In this document: piece after piece, positions 26,882 to 36,588 of the stretch | Layout: each line of letters starts with the position of its first letter | Numbering within the stretch: position 1 is the stretch's first letter | Source: Pseudalkalibacillus hwajinpoensis | GTDB taxonomy: Bacteria; Bacillota; Bacilli; Bacillales; Guptibacillaceae | DNA: 64,000 nt | NCBI RefSeq assembly: GCF_015234585.1 | Contig: NZ_JADFCM010000008.1 | Span: 1,798,001-1,862,000 of the forward strand | Direction of reading: 5' to 3' | The notes under the pieces: generated by a model | Told to the model about the DNA's origin: nothing | Database searches by the model: none | The model's input: the letters and a program-made list of their open reading frames with translations, nothing else | Translations under genes and position numbers: made by a program

Positions 26882-28183
26882 TTAGTTAATAACTTTATAA
26901 ATCAACTGTGGCTTTTCAGCAGCTTGCTTAGAAAGAGTATACGCTTCATTAATTTTATCGATTGAGTTCTGAACGTCTTCTTCATCACTGTGAAGAACAA
27001 CTAGCGCTTCGCCTTTCTCCACTTTATCGCCGACTTTTTTCTTCAGCGTAATCCCAACACCGTGATTAATTTGATCGTCTTTTGTCGCTCTTCCTGCACC
27101 AAGATACATAGCAGCAACACCAACAGATTCAGCATCAATTTCTGTTACATACCCATCTTGCTGTGCCGAAACTTCAATATCATGCTTTGCCTGTGGAAGT
27201 TTAGAAAGATCATCAATGACGGATACATCTCCACCTTGAGCTTGAACGAGCGTTCTAAATGATTCAAACGCTTTTCCATTTTGAAGATTCTCTTCAAGTG
27301 TTTTATACGCCGTCTCAAAGTCATCGAAAGCACCAGCTATCACTGTCATATGTGAAGCAAGTTCTAGAGAAAGTAGGCGTAGATCCTCGATATTTTCTCC
27401 TTGAAGAACCTGACAAGCTTCTCGTACTTCATTTGCGTTTCCTACTTCAAAACCAAGCGGCTGACTCATATCACTAATAACTGCCACAGTGTTCCGTCCA
27501 AGGTTGTTTCCGATGTTAACCATTTCTTTAGCAAGAGCTTCTGAGTCTTCAAGCTTCTTCATGAAAGCACCGGATCCAGTTTTGACATCAAGAACAATCC
27601 CATCTGCTCCAGAAGCAAGCTTTTTACTCATGATAGATCCTGCGATTAAAGGAATGGAATCCACAGTAGCTGTTACATCACGAAGCGCGTATAATTTTTT
27701 ATCTGCAGGAGCGAGGTTCCCTGTCTGACCAGCTACAGAAAGTTTATGTGTGTTCACATTATTTACAAATTCTTCTTTGGTCATCTCAATGTGGAAACCT
27801 TTAATGGACTCCAGCTTATCTAAAGTTCCACCGGTATGACCTAAACCTCGACCAGACATTTTTGCAACTGGTACACCTACAGAAGCAACCAATGGACCAA
27901 CGATAAAGGTTGTCTTATCACCTACTCCTCCAGTTGAATGCTTGTCCACTTTATGACCCTCTATAGCAGATAGATCGATTGTTTCTCCTGACTCTACCAT
28001 TGCTTGGGTAAGCATAGCCGTTTCATTTGACTTCATCCCATTAAAATAAATCGCCATCATTAAAGCTGACGCCTGATAATCAGGGATGTCCCCCTTTGTA
28101 TATCCTTCAATAAAGAAATTAATTTCTTCTTTTGTCAATTCATTTCCATTACGTTTTTTTTGAATAACATCAACCATTCTCAT
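26882..28183 (-). CDS. pdp: Pyrimidine-nucleoside phosphorylase
   Basis: 433 residues, thymidine phosphorylase family; the glycine-rich phosphate motif [13 protein letters not shown] and [16 protein letters not shown] are intact. It cleaves uridine, deoxyuridine and thymidine with phosphate. ATG at 28181-28183 with GGGAGAG eight bases upstream. Placed after punA; in B. subtilis pdp is with dra-nupC instead, so the salvage genes are grouped differently here. Confidence 0.95.
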   Translation of the reverse strand: MRMVDVIQKKRNGNELTKEEINFFIEGYTKGDIPDYQASALMMAIYFNGMKSNETAMLTQAMVESGETIDLSAIEGHKVDKHSTGGVGDKTTFIVGPLVASVGVPVAKMSGRGLGHTGGTLDKLESIKGFHIEMTKEEFVNNVNTHKLSVAGQTGNLAPADKKLYALRDVTATVDSIPLIAGSIMSKKLASGADGIVLDVKTGSGAFMKKLEDSEALAKEMVNIGNNLGRNTVAVISDMSQPLGFEVGNANEVREACQVLQGENIEDLRLLSLELASHMTVIAGAFDDFETAYKTLEENLQNGKAFESFRTLVQAQGGDVSVIDDLSKLPQAKHDIEVSAQQDGYVTEIDAESVGVAAMYLGAGRATKDDQINHGVGITLKKKVGDKVEKGEALVVLHSDEEDVQNSIDKINEAYTLSKQAAEKPQLIYKVIN

Positions 28184-28205
28184 TCGAATAGCTCTCCCTT
28201 CTACA

Positions 28206-29033
28206 TTAACCCATTTTACTTACAATTGTTTTAACTAAAAGAAGGAAGTTTGCCTTTACCTTCTCTGTTGTTTCAATCACTTCGTCATGGTGAAGTGGTT
28301 GATCCAGAATTCCGGCAGCCATATTTGAAATACAAGATATACCAAGTACATCCATGCCCGCATGTCTTGCAATGATAACTTCTGGTACAGTTGACATTCC
28401 AACGGCGTCTCCACCTAGCGTTCTTAGCATTCTAACTTCTGCTGGCGTCTCATATGTAGGACCGGTATTCCCTACATAAACACCAGATTGAAGCTTCATT
28501 CCAAGGTCCTTTGCCGTCTCCAGTGCTAAGTGCTGAAGTTCTAAAGAATAGGCAGTAGACATATCTGGAAAGCGAGGTCCAAACTCATTACTATTAGGCC
28601 CAATTAACGGATTTGTACCAAAGTTATTAATATGATCGGAAATCACCATTAAATCCCCCGGTTGAAACTCTTCATTGATACCACCTGCAGCGTTAGTCAC
28701 AATAACTTTATTAATTCCTAGTTCCTTCATCACTCGCACAGGAAATGTAACTTTATCCATTTGATAGCCTTCATAGAAATGAAAACGACCCTGCATCGCT
28801 GCAACTTTTTTTCCGTTTAACGTTCCGAATACGAATTGACCCGCATGTCCTTCCACAGTGGAAACCGGAAAGTTCGGAATGTCGCTATAAGGTATTTGAA
28901 CTGGGTTTTCGATTTCTTCAGCCAGTACTCCCAGACCTGATCCAAGAATAAGACCTATCTCTGGTCGGAACTCTTCCACTTTTTCTTGAATATAAGACGA
29001 TGCATCCTGTATTTCTTGTTTAACAACAGTCAT
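28206..29033 (-). CDS. punA: Purine-nucleoside phosphorylase
   Basis: 275 residues, trimeric PNP family. Motifs [10 protein letters not shown] (phosphate loop), HFYEGY, and TNAAGGIN are seen. Cleaves guanosine and inosine to base and (deoxy)ribose 1-phosphate. ATG with GGAGG eight bases upstream. Its product feeds DeoB, encoded just before it. Called pupG in current B. subtilis naming. Confidence 0.95.
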   Translation of the reverse strand: MTVVKQEIQDASSYIQEKVEEFRPEIGLILGSGLGVLAEEIENPVQIPYSDIPNFPVSTVEGHAGQFVFGTLNGKKVAAMQGRFHFYEGYQMDKVTFPVRVMKELGINKVIVTNAAGGINEEFQPGDLMVISDHINNFGTNPLIGPNSNEFGPRFPDMSTAYSLELQHLALETAKDLGMKLQSGVYVGNTGPTYETPAEVRMLRTLGGDAVGMSTVPEVIIARHAGMDVLGISCISNMAAGILDQPLHHDEVIETTEKVKANFLLLVKTIVSKMG

Positions 29034-29055
29034 GTTATGTTCCTCCTCTTCAATC

Positions 29056-30234
29056 CTAAAGCTTTTCTAGAAAACTCTTGCCGTGTTCTGGTAACTTCAC
29101 TTCAAAATTATCGGCGATGGTTGCTCCAATATCGGCAAATGTTTTACGAATTCCAAGGTCAGTACCTTCTTTAATGCCCTTATAATAAGCAAGCAGCGGC
29201 ACATATTCACGAGTATGATCTGTTCCGTGATGTATAGGATCATTACCATGATCAGCAGTAATCAGTAATAAATCGTCTTCTTCCATACGTTCTAGAACTT
29301 CTGTTAGTCTTTCATCGTATTCCTCTAATGCTTCACCATAACCTTGAGGATCTCTTCGGTGGCCAAATAACGCATCGAAATCAACAAGATTTAAGAAGCT
29401 AATCCCCTCAAACTGCATTTGTTGAGTTTCAAGCAACTTATCCATGCCGTCCATATTTGATTTCGTACGAAGAGACTTTGTTACACCTTCTTCGTCATAA
29501 ATATCTGAAATCTTTCCGATTGCAATAACGTCTTTCTCATTATCCTTTAATTCATTCATAACTGTATGACCAAAAGGTTTTAGCGCATAATCATGACGAT
29601 TAGAAGTACGTTTAAAATTGCCAGCTTCACCTTCAAAAGGTCTAGCGATTACTCGTCCAACCATATATTCTTCTGCTTTTGTCATTTCTCTTGCAATCTC
29701 ACAAATATGATAAAGCTCATCCAATGGAACAACATCTTCATGGGCCGCAATTTGAAGAACAGAATCTGCAGAAGTATAGACAATAAGTGCGCCGGTCTTC
29801 ACATGCTCCTCACCAAGTTCTACAAGAATTTCTGTCCCAGAAGCAGGTTTATTTCCAATGATTTTTCTTCCTGTTCTACTTTCAAGCTCGGAGATGAGAT
29901 CGTCAGGAAATCCATTAGGGAAGGTTCTAAAAGGCTGCTCTATATGAAGGCCCATAATTTCCCAATGTCCAGTCATCGTGTCTTTCCCATTCGAAGCTTC
30001 CATCATTTTTGTATAATGAGCCATCGGCTTATCTGCTTTACTAACCCCATTAAGTTCACGAATGTTGCCAAGACCCAGCTTCTCCATATTCGGCATCTTC
30101 AAACCATTCATATGATCTGCGATATGACCTAGAGTATCGGCGCCCAGGTCGTCAAATTGATCAGCATCAGGAGCCTCACCAATACCCACCGAGTCCATTA
30201 CAACCAAAAATACTCTCTTAAATCGTTTTGTCAT
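29056..30234 (-). CDS. deoB: Phosphopentomutase
   Basis: 392 residues, alkaline-phosphatase-fold mutase. Metal-binding motifs [12 protein letters not shown] at the N-terminus and [15 protein letters not shown] at the C-terminus, and [10 protein letters not shown] around the phosphorylated Thr. Converts (deoxy)ribose 1-phosphate to the 5-phosphate. Start at MTKRFKRVF with GAGGAGG upstream. First gene of deoB-punA-pdp; called drm in B. subtilis. Confidence 0.95.
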   Translation of the reverse strand: MTKRFKRVFLVVMDSVGIGEAPDADQFDDLGADTLGHIADHMNGLKMPNMEKLGLGNIRELNGVSKADKPMAHYTKMMEASNGKDTMTGHWEIMGLHIEQPFRTFPNGFPDDLISELESRTGRKIIGNKPASGTEILVELGEEHVKTGALIVYTSADSVLQIAAHEDVVPLDELYHICEIAREMTKAEEYMVGRVIARPFEGEAGNFKRTSNRHDYALKPFGHTVMNELKDNEKDVIAIGKISDIYDEEGVTKSLRTKSNMDGMDKLLETQQMQFEGISFLNLVDFDALFGHRRDPQGYGEALEEYDERLTEVLERMEEDDLLLITADHGNDPIHHGTDHTREYVPLLAYYKGIKEGTDLGIRKTFADIGATIADNFEVKLPEHGKSFLEKL

Positions 30235-30323
30235 TATGATCCTCCTCATTCAATGTCTATCTATTGTTACTATTCCCTTCAAAAACAAAAAAACTCACGC
30301 ATGAATGCGTTTACGAAAGCAGA

Positions 30324-30353
30324 AAAAAGAAAAAATCTGGCCAATGACCAGAT
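30324..30353 (-). terminator. Terminator of xerD
   Basis: An 8-bp stem (30335-30342 with 30346-30353, one G-T pair), 3-base loop, followed on the minus strand by a run of T (plus-strand A at 30324-30334). Confidence 0.8.
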
Positions 30354-30376
30354 CTCTTTCTGGAGAAAGCCTCCTA

Positions 30377-31267
30377 TTAGGCCCTTGGATGGTAAGTTGA
30401 ATAAATATCCTTCAATCTCGCTTTAGTTACATGTGTATAGATCTGTGTTGTTGAAATATCTGCATGTCCGAGAAGCTCCTGTACTGCTCTAAGGTCCGCT
30501 CCATTTTCAAGTAAATGTGTTGCAAATGAATGTCTTAGTGTATGGGGGGTAAGAGGTTTTACAATGTTAGCTTTCAATGCAAGCTTTTTAAGAATTTTCC
30601 AGAAACCTTGTCTCGATAGGCTTTCACCACGATGATTCAAGAAAAGCATTTCGTTTTTATTCTTTTTCATTAATTGCCCTCTACCTTCATCCAAATAAAT
30701 GGTTAAGGCATCTCTTGCCATCTTACCTAGAGGCACAATTCGTTCTTTATTCCCCTTACCAATCGTTCGAATAAAACCCATTGTTAAATGAACATCTTCC
30801 ATTTTCAAATCAATGAGTTCACTCACACGCAAACCTGTTGCATACAATACTTCAAGCATAGCGCGATCGCGTTTACCAAAAGGAGTCGAATAATCAGGTG
30901 CCTCTAGCAGCTGCTCTACTTCAGTTGTTGACAAAATCTTAGGTAGTTTCCGCTCTGTTTTTGGCGTTTCAATATGTACAGAGGGATCTTGATCCACTGC
31001 CTTTTCTCTAAGTAAAAATTGATGAAAGGCACGAATAGAAGCAATGTTTCGAGCAATTGTAGTAGATGCTTTTCCACTGTCTCTTAGCGTATAGAGATAA
31101 TTAACAATATGCACACGTCGCACTTCATCCAAAGTGGAAATGTTCTCATTTTCTTTTATGTGTTTTAGATATTGAGCGAGATCTCGCCTGTATGCATCGA
31201 GAGTATTTTTGGACAGGCTCCGCTCAACTATCAAATAGTGCAAAAAATCCTGTACCTGATCTTCCAT
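30377..31267 (-). CDS. xerD: Site-specific tyrosine recombinase XerD (RipX)
   Basis: 296 residues. SAM-like N-terminal DNA-binding domain and a tyrosine recombinase catalytic domain with Arg147, Lys171, His242, Arg245, His268 and Tyr277 all present. With CodV (XerC) it resolves chromosome dimers at dif. ATG upstream of yqzK spacing 12 bases; same order fur-yqzK-xerD as in B. subtilis. It is the housekeeping enzyme, not a phage integrase. Confidence 0.95.
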   Translation of the reverse strand: MEDQVQDFLHYLIVERSLSKNTLDAYRRDLAQYLKHIKENENISTLDEVRRVHIVNYLYTLRDSGKASTTIARNIASIRAFHQFLLREKAVDQDPSVHIETPKTERKLPKILSTTEVEQLLEAPDYSTPFGKRDRAMLEVLYATGLRVSELIDLKMEDVHLTMGFIRTIGKGNKERIVPLGKMARDALTIYLDEGRGQLMKKNKNEMLFLNHRGESLSRQGFWKILKKLALKANIVKPLTPHTLRHSFATHLLENGADLRAVQELLGHADISTTQIYTHVTKARLKDIYSTYHPRA

Positions 31268-31279
31268 TGTAAACGCTCC

Positions 31280-31507
31280 TTATTCACCTGTCTGGTAAAA
31301 CAAATTGAGCCTTTCAAGGAAAGTGTGTTGAATACCCGATTCCATTTGAACGACTTTCACTGCTTTTCCTTGTGGCACATCATACCGATGATAATTCTGG
31401 TACTCTTGATTTACCCAGAGAATGCCAAAGTAAAACAGTAATGTACAACCTGTGAACAGTAAGAAAACTTTCATTGTATCTAAAACAAGCAATAAACCCC
31501 TTCTCAA
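31280..31507 (-). CDS. yqzK: YqzK-type small membrane protein (DUF4227)
   Basis: 75 residues, one membrane segment (about 12-30) followed by a soluble tail. Matches YqzK by length, sequence feel and place between fur and xerD. TTG start (31505-31507) with GGAGGTG seven bases upstream; no ATG fits as well. Function unknown. Confidence 0.85.
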   Translation of the reverse strand: MRRGLLLVLDTMKVFLLFTGCTLLFYFGILWVNQEYQNYHRYDVPQGKAVKVVQMESGIQHTFLERLNLFYQTGE

Positions 31508-31603
31508 ACTAACGCACCTCCATCTCTAGTAAAAGATATGCCAGGGATAGAGAATTTTATACATCGTTAGGAGATACAGGTTCTTAAATGTCTTCTATTA
31601 CAA

Positions 31604-32083
31604 TTATGAATGATTAACGGCTTGCTCCGGCTGTTCTTTATCTTCCTGTCCTTGACAACGGTGACAGATCCCATGAAATGTAAGGCGATGATCTTTAATT
31701 TTAAAGTTCCAATCATTCTCAACTACCTTTTCTACATCACCAAGTAAATCATCTTGTATTTCATCTACTGCGCCACACTCAATACAAACCAAGTGATGGT
31801 GAAAATGGGCAGCGCCTTCTTGCCTGAGGTCAAACCTTGAAACACCGTCACCAAAATTAATTTTATCAACGATTTTCAATTCAGCTAATAACTCAAGCGT
31901 TCGATATACAGTTGCTAATCCAATTTCAGGAGATTTTTCTTTTACTAAAAGATACACATCTTCAGCGCTTAAATGGTCTTCTTCGTTCTCAAGAAGTACC
32001 CGCACGGTTGCTTCTCGCTGGGGCGTTAACTTATAGCTTTGAGAATGAAGATGTTTCTTAATTCGATCGATTCTGCTTTCCAT
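31604..32083 (-). CDS. fur: Ferric uptake regulator Fur
   Basis: 159 residues. N-terminal winged helix with the recognition region GLATVYRTLELL, regulatory site residues HFHHHLVC, and structural zinc cysteines Cys100/Cys103 and Cys140/Cys143. Represses iron uptake genes with Fe(II). Start at MESRIDRIKKH with GGAGGG nine bases upstream; the 21-codon extension is not supported. It has a consensus sigma-A promoter and a Fur/PerR-like operator. Confidence 0.95.
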   Translation of the reverse strand: MESRIDRIKKHLHSQSYKLTPQREATVRVLLENEEDHLSAEDVYLLVKEKSPEIGLATVYRTLELLAELKIVDKINFGDGVSRFDLRQEGAAHFHHHLVCIECGAVDEIQDDLLGDVEKVVENDWNFKIKDHRLTFHGICHRCQGQEDKEQPEQAVNHS

Positions 32084-32117
32084 GTCCCATTTCCCTCCCT
32101 CGATCGATGCCATTTTC

Positions 32118-32146
32118 ATTATAAGCAGTAGGGAAATCGGTGTCAA
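32118..32146 (-). promoter_or_regulatory. Consensus sigma-A promoter of fur
   Basis: A perfect TTGACA (32141-32146) and a perfect TATAAT (32118-32123) with a 17-base spacer on the minus strand. Such a strong promoter usually needs a repressor; an operator overlaps its -35. Confidence 0.9.
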
Positions 32147-32190
32147 ATTAAAATCATTATCAACCTAATGTTATAATGATTTTAATTTGA
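32143..32190. promoter_or_regulatory. Fur/PerR-like double operator upstream of fur
   Basis: An 18-bp perfect AT-rich inverted repeat (32143-32160 with 32173-32190) around 12 bases. Each arm contains a 15-mer near the 7-1-7 box: TTATAATGATTTTAA (32171-32185) matches the Per box TTATAATnATTATAA at 14 of 15, and TGATAATGATTTTAA (minus strand, 32148-32162) matches the Fur box TGATAATnATTATCA at 13 of 15. No U-tract follows, so it is not a terminator for spoIIM. fur is PerR-controlled in B. subtilis. Confidence 0.65.
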
Positions 32191-32203
32191 TAATGAATAT
32201 AAT

Positions 32204-32845
32204 TTACTTCATTTCCACTACGGCCTTTATCAATCCTGGTGATAAATAAGCTTCAAACCATGCTGCTAGACAAAGAAAACTTAGCGCACATATAACTAGT
32301 CCTGAAAACCTTAAGAATGGAGGAAGAATCGGTTCTATTCTGCGTTTCATAAATAATTGCCTCATCAGTCGAAGCGAAAAAGTTAGAGAAGCCGTTGCAA
32401 CGATCACCATCGCGGGTACCGCTATAATATTCTGTGGAAAGACTGAAACAAATGCCAATAAGAAGCCTTTCCAGCTCATTTGATTCACAAGAAAACCTAC
32501 TGTAAAACCAACAACTATCCCTTTTAGAAAGAGCATAATTAGTACAATTGGAAGACCAATAATCGTAAGTCCTAGAAGCCACATCAAACCAATATATTTG
32601 GCATAATGAGTTAAGCTTTGATGAAACATTTCAGATGATGTTGCGAACTGTCCATCTGATACCTGTCCAAAAAAACGCCCCAAGTATACAGCAAGATCTT
32701 CTTTTTGAGTGAAGCTTAGGCTATTGACTATAACGGCTCCGAATACAATGCCCATGAGGAACAATACGGCAATAAATGTGTAGAGAGATAAATGATCTGA
32801 TAGATGAGTTGATATCATTTGCTTCAGATGTCGGCTACGATTCAT
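32204..32845 (-). CDS. spoIIM: Stage II sporulation protein M
   Basis: 213 residues, five membrane segments, typical SpoIIM. With SpoIID and SpoIIP it forms the mother-cell peptidoglycan hydrolase complex that drives engulfment. ATG with GGAGG upstream, and a sigma-E-type promoter about 30 bases before. Confidence 0.95.
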   Translation of the reverse strand: MNRSRHLKQMISTHLSDHLSLYTFIAVLFLMGIVFGAVIVNSLSFTQKEDLAVYLGRFFGQVSDGQFATSSEMFHQSLTHYAKYIGLMWLLGLTIIGLPIVLIMLFLKGIVVGFTVGFLVNQMSWKGFLLAFVSVFPQNIIAVPAMVIVATASLTFSLRLMRQLFMKRRIEPILPPFLRFSGLVICALSFLCLAAWFEAYLSPGLIKAVVEMK

Positions 32846-32876
32846 ACGATTTCCTCCTTCATACGACCTTTGGTAA

Positions 32877-32905
32877 AGTCTATGAAATGGATTTTGAACG
32901 TATGA
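32877..32905 (-). promoter_or_regulatory. Candidate sigma-E promoter of spoIIM
   Basis: TCATACG (32899-32905) then 14 bases and CATAGACT (32877-32884) on the minus strand: the -10 matches CATACAmT in seven of eight positions and the spacing is exact. spoIIM is sigma-E controlled in B. subtilis. Confidence 0.6.
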
Positions 32906-32917
32906 CTGATCGATAGA

Positions 32918-34081
32918 TTATCTCTTTTGGTTTACAACTTTACCGTATGTTCCACCCCCACCTTGTTCTAAAGTAAGCTGCCCATTCCTTGAAAGGACGA
33001 TCATATGAGCGAGTGACTCTCCCACAACGCCGGTCAGATCACTCTCAGTCACCCGGTGAAGAATATTCATCTCCGTACTAAAAGAATCTAATAGACGCTC
33101 GAAAGTTTTTGGTCCTACCCCTGGTAGAAAGTCTAGAGGAACGTGATGTACATATGGAGGACGAACAGGGCACGTCGACGCTGAACTCAATTCTTGAATT
33201 CGATTCGCCACCCCTTTTATAATCTTCTTACTTCCGCATGAATCGCAAACCAACTGATTAACTGGAGAATTACATTTAGAGCATATGGTCTCATAATATT
33301 TACCTAATTTTGGGTCCAATCCAAAATTCGCTGCAATTTTCCGGTCATATTTGCCTTGTAATGCCTTTTTCCACTCAAGAAATGTGGGTTGTTTTAAATA
33401 TAAGCATTGATATTCTCGAGCTATTTTTTGTGTGGAATGTGCGTCTGAATTCGTCAAAAATGGGTAACGATGAAGTTCTTCAATTTGGTCTGCCATCTGT
33501 GTGTTAGAAGAAAGACCTAATTCAATTCCATCAATATTGTTTAGGTCAAAAACTTCGCTTATTGACTGATGGACTCCCTTCCCAAATAGGCTCTTAAATG
33601 GTGTGAATATATGGGCAGGTATAAATAAACCATCAAGCTCTTTTGCCTTTTCTTGAATGACCTCCGCTCTTTCATATATGCGTTGAGAACTTAGAGTAAT
33701 GTTCGTCATTCTAGCTCTTAGCCAATCTGAAAAATGTTTCATTTTTGTTAAATCAGGCAAATAAACTAGTACATGAATAGGACCCTGACAATTCTCATCA
33801 TAGATTTCGATTTCTGTACCTAAAATGAGAGTGAGAGATTCAAACCGAATTCCACCCTCACTCAATTCATAACATTCACCCTTCTCCAAATAATCTTCTA
33901 TCTCTTTCATAACTTCAGGAACGTGGCAATCGATCACGCCAACCATATCAAGCCCTTTTCTTGCACTAGCTTCATTAAGGATATGAGATAGTGTTAACGT
34001 TTTTGAACCAGTTATCTTAACAGGTTTGTTCGTTCTAGTTCTCCCGATATGAATATGAAAATCTGCATAACATGATTTCAT
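32918..34081 (-). CDS. yqxK: YqxK, EndoQ-like PHP-domain nuclease
   Basis: 387 residues. PHP metal domain at the N-terminus (YADFHIHIG; later VIDCH, LGTEIEIY, NSDAHS), a zinc ribbon near residue 275 (CSKCNSPVNQLVCDSCG) and a helix-hairpin-helix element near the C-terminus (LPGVGPKTFERLL). This is the layout of endonuclease Q, which cuts 5' to deaminated bases such as uracil and hypoxanthine. Bacterial homologues named YqxK share it. Substrate here is inferred. Follows nudF by four bases. Confidence 0.88.
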   Translation of the reverse strand: MKSCYADFHIHIGRTRTNKPVKITGSKTLTLSHILNEASARKGLDMVGVIDCHVPEVMKEIEDYLEKGECYELSEGGIRFESLTLILGTEIEIYDENCQGPIHVLVYLPDLTKMKHFSDWLRARMTNITLSSQRIYERAEVIQEKAKELDGLFIPAHIFTPFKSLFGKGVHQSISEVFDLNNIDGIELGLSSNTQMADQIEELHRYPFLTNSDAHSTQKIAREYQCLYLKQPTFLEWKKALQGKYDRKIAANFGLDPKLGKYYETICSKCNSPVNQLVCDSCGSKKIIKGVANRIQELSSASTCPVRPPYVHHVPLDFLPGVGPKTFERLLDSFSTEMNILHRVTESDLTGVVGESLAHMIVLSRNGQLTLEQGGGGTYGKVVNQKR

Positions 34082-34085
34082 GTAA

Positions 34086-34625
34086 TCACTTCAATTTCAT
34101 TTGTAAATACATGAGAGCATAAGCGGTTTTAGCATCATGAATTTCCTGGCTTTCTACCATCTTTTCCATTTCTTCTATTGTTAAATGAAGAACATCAAGA
34201 AACTCATCTTCATCAGCCGATTGTTCTCCTTTTTTTTCTAATCCCTTTGCTACGTATAAATGAACAAGTTCATTTGCAAAACCAGGTGATGTGTAAAATG
34301 AAATCACTTTTTCAAGCGAGTCACACGTATATCCTGTCTCTTCTTCTAATTCACGAACTGCTGTAACTTCAGGTTTCTCCCCCGGTTCAAGTTTCCCAGC
34401 TGGGATTTCCACGATAGCTTTATCAAGGGCTTTACGATATTGTCTAACGGCTAAAATTTTATGATCAGGCGTCTCTGCAATAACCGCAACAGCACCAGGA
34501 TGATCAATTAATTCACGCTTACTTTGTTTCCCATTTGGTAACTCAACATCTTCCACTCGTAAGTCTATAATTCGACCTTCGTAAATCGTTTCTGAATGCA
34601 AGGTCTTTTCATATAAATGGTCCAT
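34086..34625 (-). CDS. nudF: ADP-ribose pyrophosphatase NudF
   Basis: 179 residues with an intact Nudix box (GKLEPGEKPEVTAVRELEEETGY). Hydrolyses ADP-ribose to AMP and ribose 5-phosphate. I choose the ATG of MDHLYEKTLHSE, which matches the B. subtilis N-terminus and has AGGAG 11 bases upstream; the longer frame begins with a GTG without a site. Pairs with yqxK, as in B. subtilis. Confidence 0.93.
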   Translation of the reverse strand: MDHLYEKTLHSETIYEGRIIDLRVEDVELPNGKQSKRELIDHPGAVAVIAETPDHKILAVRQYRKALDKAIVEIPAGKLEPGEKPEVTAVRELEEETGYTCDSLEKVISFYTSPGFANELVHLYVAKGLEKKGEQSADEDEFLDVLHLTIEEMEKMVESQEIHDAKTAYALMYLQMKLK

Positions 34626-34745
34626 TTGTTCATCATCTCCTGGTTCTAAAAATTCAAATCGATACATAAAGTCTATCACATGAGACAGATAATAGGGAAA
34701 AGACTAAAACCATTAATGTATCGAACTATTTAGGAGGTTCTGTTT

Positions 34746-34904
34746 ATGAAAGTCTATATTCAGCCAAACGGTGTCACAATGGTAGGAAAACCAAAGCAGA
34801 TTCAATTAATGATTAGACATTATATGAATCATTATGAAACGATTGAAGAATGGATTCAGGCTCCTGCTGTTCGAACTAAAGCACACCTAAGGTTAATACA
34901 ATAA
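34746..34904 (+). CDS. mciZ: FtsZ assembly inhibitor MciZ
   Basis: 52 residues: begins MKVYIQPNGVTMVGKPKQI and continues to HYETIEEWIQAP, closely paralleling the 40-residue MciZ of B. subtilis (MKVHRMPKGVVLVGKAWEI...). It lies between nudF and yqkF exactly as mciZ does. TTTAGGAGG precedes the ATG. MciZ caps FtsZ filaments in the mother cell during sporulation. This copy has about 12 extra C-terminal residues (AVRTKAHLRLIQ). Followed by a strong terminator. Confidence 0.88.
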   Translation: MKVYIQPNGVTMVGKPKQIQLMIRHYMNHYETIEEWIQAPAVRTKAHLRLIQ

Positions 34905-34910
34905 GAAAAC

Positions 34911-34948
34911 AACAAGAAACGCTGCCATTAATGGCAGCGTTTCTTGTT
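34911..34948. terminator. Perfect 38-bp palindromic bidirectional terminator
   Basis: 34911-34929 is the exact reverse complement of 34930-34948. It carries A-rich and T-rich ends for both directions and sits between convergent mciZ and pncA; its last base is the first of the pncA stop. Confidence 0.88.
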
Positions 34949-35487
34949 TAACGAATCTCCGTTTTGAAAATATTTTTCATTTGCTCAAGGAATACGTTAT
35001 GATGCTCGGTAAACGTTGCCATACACGATGAATGCGCAACTGTTCTAAATCCTCTTGCGTAAGCACCATAAGCAGTTAGAAAATCGCAAATATCTGTACA
35101 TACTCCTGCAAGATGAACAGTTTCCACGCGACGTGATTTAAGTATTTCTTCCAGATTCGTTCCATAAAATGCATCATATTCTGGCTTAGGAACAAACGTG
35201 ACATTCGGAAGCTCCTTATGGGATTCATACCACTGCTGTAATTCACCATATAACTTCTGTCCCCACGTTCCTCTTACATTATGTACGGGCCAGATATTAA
35301 AGTGATCATCCTCTTCTTCATGCTCATCCATACAAATCACAACTTCCTTGCCTTCCTCAATAAACGTTGTGGCAAGTGAAATAATGCTAGGAACAATCTC
35401 TTGTCCCTTCTTGCCTGAAGTAAGTCCTCCCTCATCATGAACAAAATCATTGCTCATATCAATAATTAAAAGCGCTTCTGTTGCCAT
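34948..35487 (-). CDS. pncA: Nicotinamidase (isochorismatase-family cysteine hydrolase)
   Basis: 179 residues. Catalytic triad Asp10 (LLIIDMSNDF), Lys101 (PKPEYDAF) and Cys130 (AGVCTDIC), and metal ligands around Asp54, His56 and His69. Resembles B. subtilis YueJ (PncA), which turns nicotinamide into nicotinate for NAD salvage. Start at MATEALLIID with GGGAGG upstream. Nearby NudF also acts on NAD-derived ADP-ribose, though on a separate transcript. Confidence 0.88.
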   Translation of the reverse strand: MATEALLIIDMSNDFVHDEGGLTSGKKGQEIVPSIISLATTFIEEGKEVVICMDEHEEEDDHFNIWPVHNVRGTWGQKLYGELQQWYESHKELPNVTFVPKPEYDAFYGTNLEEILKSRRVETVHLAGVCTDICDFLTAYGAYARGFRTVAHSSCMATFTEHHNVFLEQMKNIFKTEIR

Positions 35488-35623
35488 TCTACCGCCTCCC
35501 ATTATGTTTACTATAGCAGGTGTGTTATCGGGTAACAAGACATCGGAATCAGCATATGATTGGCATGAATCCTCCTATCACGATACACTTAATACAGGTT
35601 AAAAATGGGAGGTATGGAATGCA

Positions 35624-36535
35624 ATGAAAACCAATCAACTCGGAAGCTCAATACTGAACGTTAGCGAAATTGGATTAGGTACTATGTCACTTGGCACTGA
35701 TCGAGAGAAAGGTATTTCGCTTATTCATGAGGCAATTGATAACGGCGTTACATTTATCGATACAGCTGATTTGTATGACTTCGGTCTAAATGAAGAAATA
35801 GTAGGAGAAGCCCTACGTGATCGACGGGATACAGTCGTACTTGCTACGAAAGCAGGGAACCACTGGGAAGAAGGAAAAGAAGGCTGGTACTGGGATCCAT
35901 CAAAAAAACATATTAAATCAGCACTAAAAGCTAGCTTAAAACGATTGAAAACAGATCACATTGATCTCTTTCAGCTACACGGTGGTACAATCGAGGACCC
36001 ATTCGATGAAACCATTGAAGCTTTTGAAGAATTAAAACAAGAAGGATTAATTATCGAATATGGCATTTCAAGTATACGCCCAAATGTCATCCGAGAGTTT
36101 GTAAAAAAATCTTCTATCGCATCAGTTATGATGCAATACAGCATTCTTGATCGTAGACCCGAAGAAGAAATTCTAGATTATTTGCATGAAAACAACATCA
36201 GTGTCATTGCTAGAGGACCGCTTGCTAAAGGCATGTTAACTGATCGATATGAGGAGAAAGTAAAAGAAGACGGATTTCTCGACCATTCTAAATTCGACGT
36301 TCTTGAAACTGTTAAGCAACTTTCTGAAATAAAAGGGGATAAGCGCAATTTAACTCAAACGTCACTAAAATATGCTCTTGCTCATCCCGCTGTAGCTACA
36401 GTAATTCCTGGAGCTAGTCGCAGTGAACAACTTCTCGCAAATATTACAGCACAAAATGCTCCAGACTTAACACCTGATGAAGTTCAGAAAATACGTGACG
36501 TTTCAAAAATGAATGTGTACGATAAGCATCGGTAA
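35624..36535 (+). CDS. yqkF: Aldo/keto reductase YqkF
   Basis: 303 residues, TIM-barrel aldo/keto reductase: GLGTMSLG at the N-terminus, catalytic Asp and Tyr in FIDTADLYDFG, Lys in LATKAGNH, His in LFQLHGG, and a C-terminal NADPH site (VIPGASRSEQL). Substrate unknown. ATG with GGGAGG 11 bases upstream. The place after mciZ matches B. subtilis. Confidence 0.9.
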   Translation: MKTNQLGSSILNVSEIGLGTMSLGTDREKGISLIHEAIDNGVTFIDTADLYDFGLNEEIVGEALRDRRDTVVLATKAGNHWEEGKEGWYWDPSKKHIKSALKASLKRLKTDHIDLFQLHGGTIEDPFDETIEAFEELKQEGLIIEYGISSIRPNVIREFVKKSSIASVMMQYSILDRRPEEEILDYLHENNISVIARGPLAKGMLTDRYEEKVKEDGFLDHSKFDVLETVKQLSEIKGDKRNLTQTSLKYALAHPAVATVIPGASRSEQLLANITAQNAPDLTPDEVQKIRDVSKMNVYDKHR

Positions 36536-36542
36536 TTAAAAA

Positions 36543-36570
36543 AAGAGCGCAGTCTAGTGACTGCGCTCTT
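36543..36570. terminator. Bidirectional terminator between yqkF and scoB
   Basis: A 12-bp perfect stem (36543-36554 with 36559-36570), 4-base loop, A-run before and T-rich after. Serves convergent genes. Confidence 0.85.
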
Positions 36571-36588
36571 TCCTTCTATTTTCATAAA

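Noticed and set aside
30279..30318. cre-like sequence and hairpin upstream of deoB
   Set aside because: Two mismatches to the cre pattern, and the same bases form a short hairpin with a T-run on the minus strand; I cannot decide between them.
30377..31267. XerD as an integrase marking a mobile element
   Set aside because: It is the conserved housekeeping recombinase next to fur in Bacillus; no att repeats or phage genes are near.
32143..32190. The 18-bp inverted repeat as a terminator for spoIIM
   Set aside because: AT-rich stem and no U-tract follows on the minus strand; the two 7-1-7 boxes next to the fur promoter explain it better.
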